Source: an uncultured Eubacteriales bacterium (GTDB lineage Bacteria > Bacillota > Clostridia > Oscillospirales > Oscillospiraceae). From it: DNA of 32,119 bases. The stretch is from NCBI GenBank assembly GCA_900315595.1, contig OMZQ01000035.1, forward strand, positions 1-32,119, written 5' to 3'. Below are positions 1-6,978 of the stretch, in pieces. Made by a program: the position numbers and the translations under genes. The notes below the pieces were generated by a model, which was not told where the DNA came from, made no database searches, and was given only the letters and a program-made list of their open reading frames with translations. Within the stretch, counting starts at the first letter, position 1. Every line of letters begins with the position of its first letter.

Positions 1-66
1 TCCGGCTTCCGTGAGACGCCGGATGCCACCTTCCCCCCGAGGGGGGAAGGCTCTGTCGGAGCCCCG
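1..66 (+). repeat. 66-bp dispersed repeat, copy 1
   Basis: This copy is identical, in reverse orientation, to 15740-15805. Its core is a perfect palindrome at 29-50 (CCTTCCCCCC, GA, GGGGGGAAGG), flanked by a second short inverted pair (TCCGGC at 1-6 and GCCGGA at 18-23). The window starts inside it, so it may extend to the left. It encodes nothing recognisable. Confidence 0.85.
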
Positions 67-96
67 GCAAGCTGCCCGTCCCATCCCTCGTCCCCT

Positions 97-150
97 ATTG
101 CCGATTACCTGTTGCCTATTGCCTGACCGACAAATCCCTGATCCCTAATT
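97..150. repeat. Imperfect heptamer arrays
   Basis: Two adjacent period-7 arrays lie here. 97-124 reads ATTGCCG, ATTACCT, GTTGCCT, ATTGCCT, and 133-146 reads AATCCCT, GATCCCT. The same two heptamer types recur at 15706-15736 and 15905-15935, and the GATCCCT type recurs at 31862-31892. The function is unknown. Confidence 0.7.
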
Positions 151-174
151 TCCGCAAATTCATGATTTATTTAC

Positions 175-203
175 TTGCGCTCCGGGATAAACTATGCTAT
201 ACT
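175..203 (+). promoter_or_regulatory. Promoter of the small acidic membrane protein
   Basis: TTGCGC at 175-180 and TATACT at 198-203 are separated by exactly 17 bp, a good sigma-A type promoter. Transcription would start near 210, about 30 bases ahead of the gene. Confidence 0.75.
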
Positions 204-241
204 GGATCCAGAATCCAATTAAAATCAGGAGGTGTCACAAC

Positions 242-538
242 ATGGATAAGATGTACAAAACTCTGTTCGCCATCATCGGCGTAGTGGCGGCCCTGGCTGC
301 GATCGCTCTGGTCGTCAAGAAGTTCCTCTGCAAGGGCAAGCAGTGCAAGTGCTGCGGCGATACCGTTGAGGATTTCGTCGAGGAAGCCGCCGAGAAGGCC
401 GGGGACGCTGCCGAAGCCGTCGAGGAGAAGGCTGAGGAAGTCGTCGAGGAGGCCAAGGACGCCGTCGAGGACAAGGCCGAGGCCATTGCCGAGGAATTCA
501 AGGACTACGCCGACGTCGAGCTGCCCAAGGAGGAGTAA
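242..538 (+). CDS. Small acidic membrane-anchored protein, unknown function
   Basis: This 98-residue protein is not a recognised family member. I chose the ATG at 242 because AGGAGGTG lies 7 bases upstream at 227-234; the in-frame ATG at 194 lies inside the promoter. Residues 8-25 form one hydrophobic membrane segment. It is followed by a basic Cys-rich patch (C30, C35, C37, C38). The rest is a Glu/Ala/Lys/Asp-rich stretch with E-E-A-K-D type repeats that should form a long charged helix or coiled coil. The layout recalls YtxH-like or other stress-related anchored helical proteins, but that is only resemblance. The gene is monocistronic, with its own promoter and a strong terminator, and lies just upstream of tldD-tldE. 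Confidence 0.85.
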   Translation: MDKMYKTLFAIIGVVAALAAIALVVKKFLCKGKQCKCCGDTVEDFVEEAAEKAGDAAEAVEEKAEEVVEEAKDAVEDKAEAIAEEFKDYADVELPKEE

Positions 539-550
539 TCCTTCCGATTC

Positions 551-586
551 AGCCCCGGTTCCGCTGCGCGGAACCGGGGCTGTTTT
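551..586 (+). terminator. Intrinsic terminator after the small membrane protein gene
   Basis: A perfect 14-bp GC-rich stem (551-564 with 568-581), a 3-base loop TGC and a short T-run (583-586) form a canonical rho-independent terminator. It isolates the upstream gene from tldD. Confidence 0.9.
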
Positions 587-609
587 ATTCCCTGCCGGTG
601 CAAAGAGGC

Positions 610-638
610 TTGCATTCTTTTCCGCGCGGGCGTATAAT
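610..638 (+). promoter_or_regulatory. Promoter of tldD-tldE
   Basis: TTGCAT at 610-615 and a perfect TATAAT at 633-638 have a 17-bp spacer. The predicted start near 645 leaves a leader of about 25 bases, which contains AAGGAGG at 657-663. Confidence 0.85.
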
Positions 639-669
639 GAAGGTACTTTGAACAGTAAGGAGGTTTTTT

Positions 670-2106
670 ATGAAAGCACCCTTTTCCCCGTATCTGCTGC
701 GGATCAAGCCGGGTCTGAAGCAGCTCGTCGCCCTGCTGCGGCGGGACTACGACTACGTGAGCGTTCTGGCAACGGACTCCGTCGGTCTGACGGTCTCCAT
801 CTCCCGCCGGGCCCGCTCCGTCGGCTCCGAAACGATGTCCACCGAGCGCGGCGTCGTCGTCCGTCTCTACCGCGGCGGGCAATACCGCGAATATGCGCTC
901 AACGCATTTGACCCGGACCGCGCGGAGGAAACCGCTGCGCGGATCGAGGCGGAGCTGGCCGCCCAGCAGGCCGTCTTGGACGGCTGCGGCACCCAGGTCT
1001 ATGACACCGCCGCCCTGTCCGACGAGCCGCTGACCCTTTTCGTGGAGCGCGAGACCGAGCAGCTCCCCGAAACCACCGACGTCAAGGCCCTGGTGGACCG
1101 TCTGACCGCCCTCTCCGATCACGGGATGGAGCTGGACGAGCGGATGATCGAGTGCATCGCCAGAGCCCAATCCACCCACGTCTGCAAGCTGTTTCTGACC
1201 GAGCACCGCGACCTGAGCCAGAGCTACGTCTATTCCGAGGGCGTGGTCGTTCCGGTCATGCGCGGCGAGGACGGCTCCGTCCAGAACGGCTACGAGGGCG
1301 TTTCCGGCCTCTGCGGCCCGGAGCTCTTTACGCAGCTTGACGCCAAGCTGGAGAGCGGCGTGGCGATGGTCCGCGACCTGCTGACCGCCGGGCGGATCGA
1401 GCCGGGCGAATACGAGATCATCACCTCGCCTGAGGTCTCCGGTCTGATCGCCCATGAGGCCTTCGGTCACGGCGTTGAGATGGACATGTTCGTCAAGAAC
1501 CGCGCCCTGGGCAAGGATTACGTGGGCAAGCGCGTCGGCTCCGATCTGGTCACGATGCACGAGGGCGCGCTCTGCGCCGAGAACGTGACGAGCTACGCCT
1601 TCGACGACGAGGGCACGGCGGCGGGCGACGTGATCGAGATCGACCGCGGCATCCTCAAGACCGGCATCTGCGACGCGCTCAGCGCCCTGCGTCTGGGCAT
1701 CGCCCCCACCGGCAACGGCAAGCGCCAGAACTTTGAACACAAGGTCTACACCCGCATGACCAACACGATCTTCGACTCCGGCGACGACAGGCTGGAGGAT
1801 ATGATCGCCTCCGTGAAGCACGGCTATCTGCTGGAGGGCATGGAGAGCGGCATGGAGGACCCGAAGCACTGGGGCATCCAGTGCATCATCAAGCTGGGCC
1901 GCGAGATCGTGGACGGCAAGCTGACCGGCAAGGTCGTGGCCCCGATCATCATGACGGGCTACGTGCCCGATCTGCTGGGCGGGATCTGCATGCGCTCGTC
2001 CGACCGCGAGGTCTTCGGCACCGGCGGCTGCGGCAAGGGCTATAAGGAATGGGTCAAGGTCTCCGACGGCGGCCCCTATCTGAAAACGAAAGCGAGGTTG
2101 GGCTGA
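670..2106 (+). CDS. tldD: TldD-family metalloprotease
   Basis: This is a 478-residue protein of the TldD/PmbA (peptidase U62) family, the catalytic half of the TldD/TldE heterodimer. That complex degrades unfolded peptides and, in other bacteria, matures microcin B17-like peptides or removes CcdA. The HExxxH zinc motif is present as HEAFGHGVE, with H262, E263 and H267 placed from the codons. The C-terminal half shows the family's glycine-rich end (GTGGCGKG near residue 445, then GGPYL). The length is normal for TldD. The start at 670 is fixed by AAGGAGG. The stop codon overlaps the start of tldE by one base (TGATG), so the pair is translationally coupled. The protein is cytosolic by family. 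No RiPP biosynthetic genes lie beside it, so housekeeping proteolysis is the simplest role. Confidence 0.93.
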   Translation: MKAPFSPYLLRIKPGLKQLVALLRRDYDYVSVLATDSVGLTVSISRRARSVGSETMSTERGVVVRLYRGGQYREYALNAFDPDRAEETAARIEAELAAQQAVLDGCGTQVYDTAALSDEPLTLFVERETEQLPETTDVKALVDRLTALSDHGMELDERMIECIARAQSTHVCKLFLTEHRDLSQSYVYSEGVVVPVMRGEDGSVQNGYEGVSGLCGPELFTQLDAKLESGVAMVRDLLTAGRIEPGEYEIITSPEVSGLIAHEAFGHGVEMDMFVKNRALGKDYVGKRVGSDLVTMHEGALCAENVTSYAFDDEGTAAGDVIEIDRGILKTGICDALSALRLGIAPTGNGKRQNFEHKVYTRMTNTIFDSGDDRLEDMIASVKHGYLLEGMESGMEDPKHWGIQCIIKLGREIVDGKLTGKVVAPIIMTGYVPDLLGGICMRSSDREVFGTGGCGKGYKEWVKVSDGGPYLKTKARLG

Positions 2107-3386
2107 TGCTGAACAAGGTAATCGAACTGCTTCGTGCCTCCGGCGTCTACGCCTGGGAGGTCACCGACGTGAAAACCCACGGCTGGGAATTCTACTTCAT
2201 CCGTCACGCCCTCGACCAGAACCGGGCGAAGGACGTGGAGCATATCGTCCTGAAGGTCTACCAGAAGGACGACGAGGGGATGGGCAGCGCCTCCGCAGAG
2301 CTGGCCCCGACGGCGACCGAGGCCGAGGCAAAGGCTCTGATCGAGCAGCTTGCCTACCGCGCCACCCTGGTCCACAACAAGCCCTACGAGCTGAACCCGC
2401 CCCGTCCCGCCGCGGACGCAGGCGAGACCGCCGCGCCGGACGTGGCTGCGATCGCAAAGGACTTCCTCCGCGCGATGCAGACCCTGCCCGAAACGGACAC
2501 CGAGGATATCAACAGCTATGAGATCTTCGTCAGCGCCAAGACCCGCCGCCTGATCACCTCCACCGGCATCGACGTGACCGAGACCTACCCGGAGAGCATG
2601 ATCGAGGTCGTGGTCAACGCCCGGCGCGACGGACACGAGATCGAGCTCTATCGCAGCTACGACAGCGGCACCTGCGACGCCGAGGGTCTGGCCCGCGATC
2701 TGGTAAAGACCATGCAGTACGGCAAGGACCGCCTGCATACCGCCCCGACCCCGAATCTGGGCAAGGCGGACGTCCTGTTTTCCTCCGCCGCCGCGGTGGA
2801 GATCTACCGCTGGTTCGCGGAAAAGCTGGACGTGCAGATGGTCGCCCGCCGCATGAGCGACTGGGAGCCGGGCAAGCCCGTGGCGGAAGAATTCCGCGGC
2901 GACCGGCTGACACTCACGGCGCTCCGCAGCCTGCCCAACTCCGCCCGGAACCGCCGCTATGACCCCGAGGGCGCGCCGATCCGCGACCTGGTCCTGATGC
3001 GCGACGGCGTGGCCGAGCACTACGCCGGCGGGCGGATGTTCGCAAGCTACCTGGGGCTGGACGACTGCTTCATCCCCTCCAACCTGGCCGTCAGCGGCGG
3101 CACCCGCACCGAGGCGGAGCTTCGGCAGGGCGCTTACTTGGAGGCCGTGGAGTTCTCCGACTTCCAGGTGGACGCCATGACCGGCGACATCTTCGGTGAG
3201 ATCCGTCTGGGCTACTGGCACGACGGCGAGAACTGCACCGTCGTATCCGGCGGCTCGGTCTCCGGCTCCATGCGCGACTTCGTGCAGGCCCTCTATGCCT
3301 CCGCCGAGACCGTGCAGTACAACAACTGGCGCATCCCCGCCCTGACCCGTCTGGGCGGCGTGACCGTCACCGGCATCGACGCCTGA
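2106..3386 (+). CDS. tldE: TldE/PmbA-family protein
   Basis: This 426-residue TldD/PmbA-family protein lacks the HExxxH motif, as expected for the non-catalytic TldE (PmbA) partner that shapes the proteolytic chamber with TldD. The start at 2106 is chosen because its ATG overlaps the tldD stop in TGATG; an in-frame ATG at 2049 would run deep into tldD. Family landmarks include the mid-protein segment around LITSTGIDVTE and the C-terminal half with the GDIFGEIRLGY and GGSVSG segments. The two genes form a tight operon from the 610-638 promoter. The 3' end overlaps the convergent flippase gene by about 20 bp. Assignment as TldE and not a second TldD rests on the missing zinc site and gene order. 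Confidence 0.9.
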   Translation: MLNKVIELLRASGVYAWEVTDVKTHGWEFYFIRHALDQNRAKDVEHIVLKVYQKDDEGMGSASAELAPTATEAEAKALIEQLAYRATLVHNKPYELNPPRPAADAGETAAPDVAAIAKDFLRAMQTLPETDTEDINSYEIFVSAKTRRLITSTGIDVTETYPESMIEVVVNARRDGHEIELYRSYDSGTCDAEGLARDLVKTMQYGKDRLHTAPTPNLGKADVLFSSAAAVEIYRWFAEKLDVQMVARRMSDWEPGKPVAEEFRGDRLTLTALRSLPNSARNRRYDPEGAPIRDLVLMRDGVAEHYAGGRMFASYLGLDDCFIPSNLAVSGGTRTEAELRQGAYLEAVEFSDFQVDAMTGDIFGEIRLGYWHDGENCTVVSGGSVSGSMRDFVQALYASAETVQYNNWRIPALTRLGGVTVTGIDA

Positions 3387-4773
3387 TCCGAAAGCCGAAC
3401 GCGGCCTCCGGCTGCCGAAGCTGACCCCTTTCCGGCCTCCGGGACCGGTCCGACGGACCGGCCTCGGAGGCCGGTTTCCGCACCGGCTCCGCCGTAACGA
3501 TCAGCAGTCTGCGCAGGCTCAGGAACAGATTCGCCAGATGCGAGACGCAGTAGGTTCCCAGATAGCCCCAGAGACCGAAGCGGGGGACCGTGGTCCAAAG
3601 GCCCGCCACGTCGATCACGTTCGTGAAGCTGTTATACCGCACCAGAAAGAGCTGCTGGCCCAGCCCCTTTTGCAGACCGTCCACGATGGCGTCCACGTAG
3701 AGGAAGAGGACCAGCGGAGCAAAGAGCCGCAGCTCCCGACCGACGGCGGCGCTGTCAAAGAGCGCCCTGCCGAGGGCGTCCCCGAAGCCATAGAGCAGGG
3801 CGAACACGGCGGCGGCATAGCCGCTCACCGCAAGCAGGCTCTTTTTCACCAGAGCCTGCAGCCGGGCGGTCCGCCCCTGCGCCTGCAGGCGGGCCAGCTC
3901 GGAGATCAGCAGCTCCGCGAGGGCGAAGATCAGCTCGCCGGGGAACCAGAGGACCGGGAAAACCATGCCGGAGATCCGTCCGTAGGCCGCCAGCGCCGTG
4001 TGCCGGGAGCCGTGCCGTTCCAGCCCCCAGGGGATCAGAAACTGCTCCACCGCCGAGAGCCCGGCGCGCAGATAGTCGTTGAGGGCAAGGGGGACGCAGA
4101 GCCGGACGACCTCCGCCCCGAGCAGGCGGTCCGGACGCAGGGCGGTCCGCCGGAACCGCCGCCAGAGCGTGCAGGCCGAGAGCCCCGCCCCAATGCCGCT
4201 GCCCGTGATCACTGCGGCGCAGACCGCAGAAAGCCCCCGCGCCCGGCGCAGGAGAAACAGGGTCAGGACGATCGTGATCGCCCGCTCGATCAGCTCGACC
4301 CGGACGAGCTCCCGCACCCGCCCGCAGGCCGTGAAGCTGCTGTGCAGGACGGCGGAGAGCATGGTGAGCGGCAGAAGCAGACCCAGCATCCGCAGGGCCG
4401 GGACGGTCCGCGGCTCCCGCAGCAGGTTCGCCGCCAGCGGCTCCGCCAGGAGGATCAGCCCCGCGCCGACCGCCGCGCTGACGCAGAGGCCGTAGCGCAG
4501 GCAGCCCCCGACCGCCGCCGCCACGCCGGACTGGTCGCCCCGCCCCCAGGCCGCCGCAACGAGCTGCAGGGACGCGGCCCGCACCCCGGAGGAGGCGAGG
4601 GTTCCGGCAAAGCCGCCCACCGTCAGTACAAGCTGCAGGATCCCCATGCCCTCGGCCCCGATCCGTCCGGCCAGCACCCGCTGAAACAGGACCCCGACGC
4701 CGCGCAGCGTCAGCGCGCTGAGCGCCAGCAGGGCCGTTCCCCGGATCAGCGTCCGTCCCTTCCATCCGCGCAT
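3367..4773 (-). CDS. SpoVB/MurJ-like oligosaccharide flippase (MOP superfamily)
   Basis: This is a polytopic membrane protein of 468 residues, with about 12-14 hydrophobic segments from residue 7 to about residue 420. It resembles the polysaccharide-transport/SpoVB branch of the MOP superfamily, which flips lipid-linked sugars or peptidoglycan precursors across the membrane. The N-terminal region (LIRGTALLALSALTLRGVG, then GAEGMGILQLVLTV) matches the SpoVB pattern. I chose ATG 4773, which has a GGGGGG tract just upstream; the ORF opens at 4812, inside a hairpin loop. The last 45 or so residues are Arg/Pro/Glu-rich and soluble. They are encoded over the presumed tldE terminator and 20 bp of tldE, so the tail may be a recent read-through extension. 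Whether it serves sporulation or envelope polymers cannot be told from the sequence. Confidence 0.82.
   Translation of the reverse strand: MRGWKGRTLIRGTALLALSALTLRGVGVLFQRVLAGRIGAEGMGILQLVLTVGGFAGTLASSGVRAASLQLVAAAWGRGDQSGVAAAVGGCLRYGLCVSAAVGAGLILLAEPLAANLLREPRTVPALRMLGLLLPLTMLSAVLHSSFTACGRVRELVRVELIERAITIVLTLFLLRRARGLSAVCAAVITGSGIGAGLSACTLWRRFRRTALRPDRLLGAEVVRLCVPLALNDYLRAGLSAVEQFLIPWGLERHGSRHTALAAYGRISGMVFPVLWFPGELIFALAELLISELARLQAQGRTARLQALVKKSLLAVSGYAAAVFALLYGFGDALGRALFDSAAVGRELRLFAPLVLFLYVDAIVDGLQKGLGQQLFLVRYNSFTNVIDVAGLWTTVPRFGLWGYLGTYCVSHLANLFLSLRRLLIVTAEPVRKPASEAGPSDRSRRPERGQLRQPEAAFGFRIRRRCR
3432..3477 (+). terminator. Likely terminator of tldD-tldE
   Basis: A long two-part hairpin has an outer stem CCGGCCTCCG (3432-3441) with CGGAGGCCGG (3465-3474) and an inner stem CCGGTCC (3445-3451) with GGACCGG (3455-3461). 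It is followed by TTT. It lies 45 bases past the tldE stop but inside the 3' coding end of the convergent flippase. The U-tract is weak, so termination is probable, not certain. Confidence 0.6.
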
Positions 4774-4792
4774 ACCATCCCCCCCGGCAAGC

Positions 4793-4834
4793 ATACGCCG
4801 GCGGCGCAGCAAAGATGCCGCGCCGCCGGCGTAT
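4793..4834 (-). terminator. Strong hairpin between yihY and the flippase gene
   Basis: A perfect 15-bp inverted repeat (4793-4807 and 4820-4834) with a 12-base loop lies downstream of yihY and just ahead of the flippase start. No T-run follows on the minus strand, so it may be a weak terminator, an attenuator or an mRNA-stability structure. Two ATGAAANT octamers (4838-4853) lie beside it. Confidence 0.5.
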
Positions 4835-4861
4835 CGAATGAAAATATGAAATTATCATCTG

Positions 4862-5746
4862 CTACGGCTGGAAGGGCCGCATGGTCTGCTTCTGCGGGGA
4901 CGGGGCGGGTTTGCGGGTCTGCTTCCGCGTCAGGTTATAGTTGATGCCGGCGCCAAGGAAGACGATAAAGACCAGGATATAGATGCTCAGCACCAGAATG
5001 ATGACCGAACGCAGGCTGCCGTAGAAGGAATACACGCCCTCCCGGCCGGTCAGCCAGGAGTAGACCGTCATAACGGCGTTCAGCGTCAGCGAGGAAAACA
5101 GCGCGCCGGGAAGCTGGGCGCGGAAGCGCTGGTGCTTCGCGGGCAGAAAGGCGTAGAGGCACTGGAAGATGAGCAGGAACACGGCCTCCGAGATCAGGAA
5201 GCTGACCGTGCGGACCAGCCAGTCCGCCGCGGAGCCGTCGAAAAACACCTGATTCACCGCCGCGAGGATCTGATGGGAATAGATGGCAGCCAGCAGAAGC
5301 AGAGTCAGAGCCAGGAGAAAGAGGATCGTATACAGGGTGCAGATCCCGCGCAGGGCCAGATAGCCCCGGTTTTCCTGCACGTTGTAGATCACGTTCAGGG
5401 CCTTGCGGATGGCCATGAAGGCAGTGGCCGCCGACCAGAGGACGAAGACCAGAGAGAAGGTCAGCGTCCCGGAGCCGGAGGAGGCAAAGACCGAATCGAC
5501 GATCTCCTCGATCAAGCCCCGCCCCGCCGCCGGGAGGATGGACATAATGAAGTCCACGACGTTCTCCGGCTTGAGCGGGGTCATGGAGGAGATCGTGAAG
5601 GCCAGCATGAGCATCGGGATCAGGGAGGTAAACAGGAAAAACGCCGTTTCGGCGCAGTAGGTGATGATGCCTTTTTCATTCCACCAGCGCAAAAATCCCC
5701 TCGTCCGGGAAAGGATGGCCCGAATACCGGAACTCCGTTTTTTCAT
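4862..5746 (-). CDS. YihY/BrkB-family integral membrane protein
   Basis: This 294-residue protein has about six membrane segments and the YihY/virulence-factor-BrkB pattern: an early CAETAFFLFTSLIPMLML helix, the SAATAFMAIRKALNVIYN segment in the middle, and a final GAGINYN-type helix ending near residue 270. The family was once called ribonuclease BN, but that naming was an error; its transport or envelope role is still unclear. The start at 5746 has GAGGCGG 8 bases upstream and its own promoter (5770-5798). The C-terminal tail is short, basic and proline-rich. Codons 23-44 of this gene are duplicated exactly, 65 bp, at 15850-15914 in the opposite genomic orientation. Within this stretch lies a short stem followed by TTTTT. 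Confidence 0.88.
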   Translation of the reverse strand: MKKRSSGIRAILSRTRGFLRWWNEKGIITYCAETAFFLFTSLIPMLMLAFTISSMTPLKPENVVDFIMSILPAAGRGLIEEIVDSVFASSGSGTLTFSLVFVLWSAATAFMAIRKALNVIYNVQENRGYLALRGICTLYTILFLLALTLLLLAAIYSHQILAAVNQVFFDGSAADWLVRTVSFLISEAVFLLIFQCLYAFLPAKHQRFRAQLPGALFSSLTLNAVMTVYSWLTGREGVYSFYGSLRSVIILVLSIYILVFIVFLGAGINYNLTRKQTRKPAPSPQKQTMRPFQP

Positions 5747-5769
5747 GCGTACACCGCCTCTCTGCGTTC

Positions 5770-5798
5770 AGTATACCACGGTTTTGGGGAAATTACAA
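5770..5798 (-). promoter_or_regulatory. Promoter of yihY
   Basis: Read on the minus strand, TTGTAA (5798-5793), a 17-bp spacer and TATACT (5775-5770) form a good sigma-A promoter about 24 bases ahead of the start codon. It is divergent from the thiT promoter at 5848. Confidence 0.7.
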
Positions 5799-5847
5799 CG
5801 GAAAAGAATTCGCACAGCGGATCATTCCGTCCGGCTTCGATTCACAG

Positions 5848-5876
5848 TTGACAATTCCCTCCGTTTGCGGTAATAT
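5848..5876 (+). promoter_or_regulatory. Promoter of the TPP riboswitch-thiT transcript
   Basis: A consensus TTGACA (5848-5853), a 17-bp spacer and TAATAT (5871-5876) lie here. Transcription should begin near 5883, a few bases before the riboswitch P1 stem. Confidence 0.85.
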
Positions 5877-5887
5877 ATAGATACTTC

Positions 5888-5986
5888 TTCGGGGAGTCGG
5901 ACCGATCCGGCTGAGACTGAGCGAAACGGCGCTCTCACCCGCGAACCTGATACGGATCATGCCGTCGTAGGGAAAGAGACTCCTGT
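5888..5986 (+). ncRNA. TPP riboswitch (THI element)
   Basis: All THI-box landmarks are present. The P1 closing stem pairs GGAGTC (5893-5898) with GACTCC (5978-5983). CTGAGA lies at 5911-5916, ACCCGCGAACCTGAT at 5937-5951, the P5 stem pairs ACGG with CCGT around ATCATG, and CGTAGGGA follows at 5966-5973. An intrinsic terminator follows at 6006-6032. The segment TGCCGTCG (5960-5967), which contains the P5 3' arm, is perfectly complementary over 8 bases to CGACGGCA (6007-6014), the 5' arm of that terminator. Ligand-free RNA can therefore form an antiterminator, while TPP binding frees the terminator. The logic is OFF with thiamine pyrophosphate, controlling thiT. Confidence 0.97.
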
Positions 5987-6005
5987 GGCCAAAGGCCGCA
6001 CCTTG

Positions 6006-6032
6006 CCGACGGCAGCAGTCCGTCGGTTTTTT
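6006..6032 (+). terminator. Riboswitch-controlled terminator
   Basis: CCGACGG (6006-6012) pairs with CCGTCGG (6020-6026) around a 7-base loop, followed by six T residues. It lies 20 bases after the TPP aptamer and 37 bases before the thiT start, so it decides whether thiT is transcribed. Confidence 0.92.
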
Positions 6033-6068
6033 GGTACGGCCCCGAACCATACTACAGGAGGAAATATC

Positions 6069-6899
6069 ATGCAGAAATCCACTTCTACCACCCGCCGTCT
6101 CATCGAAAGCGCGGTCATGCTGGCTCTGGCAACCGTGCTGAGCCTGTTCAAGCTCGTGGAGCTGCCCTACGGCGGTTCCGTCACCTTCGCCTCGATGCTG
6201 CCCATCGCCATCATCGCCTACCGTTACGGCTGCGGCTGGGGCCTGGTCACCGGTCTGGTCTTCGGCGCGATCCAGCAGCTTCTCGGCCTGAAAAATCTCA
6301 GCTATTTCTCCACCTGGTATTCCATCGTTGCCATCATCGGTCTGGATTACCTGATCGCCTTCGGCGTCATCGGCTTTGCCGGGGCCTTCCGCCGGATGAA
6401 GTCCCAGCCCGCCGGTCTGCTCCTGGGCTGCCTGCTGGCCGGGCTCCTGCGCTATCTCTGCCACGTGATCTCCGGCGCGACGGTCTGGGCCGGTCTGTCC
6501 ATCCCCACCGCCGCGGCTCTGACCTACTCCTTCGTCTATAACGCGACCTATATGATCCCCGAGGTCATCGTTCTGCTTCTGGTCGCCTATTACATCGGCA
6601 GCAGCCTGGACTTCCGCCAGACGAGCATCGCCCCCTACCAGCGCAGCGCGGTCAAGGGCATTCCCGCCCTTCGCTGGGTCTCCGGCATCGTGCTGACCGC
6701 CGGTCTGGTCTTCATCACCGTCACCGTCTTCGGAAAGATGCAGAACGCCGAAACCGGCGAATTCGACGTCACCGCGCTGAACACCGTCAACTGGACGGTC
6801 GTTCTCATTGTCGGCGCCGTCTCGCTGGTATCCGCCGTCGTCCTGTTCATTGCCTCCCGCGTTGGCCGCTCCGCTGCCCCGGAGGACAAGCCTCAATAA
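6069..6899 (+). CDS. thiT: ThiT, thiamine-binding S component of an ECF transporter
   Basis: This is the energy-coupling-factor substrate-binding membrane protein for thiamine, working with the shared EcfA/EcfA'/EcfT module, which is not encoded here. Residues 1 to about 190 show six hydrophobic helices with the ThiT layout: LIESAVMLALATVLSLFK at the start, a conserved KLVELPYGGSVTF loop, then SMLPIAIIAYRYG. The start at 6069 has CAGGAGG 6 bases upstream; the ORF is open further back into the terminator, which cannot be coding. The protein is 276 residues, against roughly 180-200 for typical ThiT. The extra C-terminal part has two further hydrophobic helices (about 204-222 and 243-263). The upstream TPP riboswitch independently supports thiamine as substrate. 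Confidence 0.95.
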   Translation: MQKSTSTTRRLIESAVMLALATVLSLFKLVELPYGGSVTFASMLPIAIIAYRYGCGWGLVTGLVFGAIQQLLGLKNLSYFSTWYSIVAIIGLDYLIAFGVIGFAGAFRRMKSQPAGLLLGCLLAGLLRYLCHVISGATVWAGLSIPTAAALTYSFVYNATYMIPEVIVLLLVAYYIGSSLDFRQTSIAPYQRSAVKGIPALRWVSGIVLTAGLVFITVTVFGKMQNAETGEFDVTALNTVNWTVVLIVGAVSLVSAVVLFIASRVGRSAAPEDKPQ

Positions 6900-6911
6900 G
6901 TCCCGCAAGGG

Positions 6912-6957
6912 CCGGGGGCGTTCCTTCGCCGTGCGTGGAGGAACGCCCCCGGTTTTT
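6912..6957 (+). terminator. Intrinsic terminator after thiT
   Basis: A perfect 14-bp stem (6912-6925 with 6939-6952) and a run of five T (6953-6957) follow the thiT stop by 13 bases, ending just before the next gene's ribosome site. The following gene must have a promoter in or beyond this hairpin, or depend on read-through; I see no convincing promoter box in the 20 bases between. Confidence 0.92.
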
Positions 6958-6978
6958 CATCTGAAATGAGGTGCAAAC

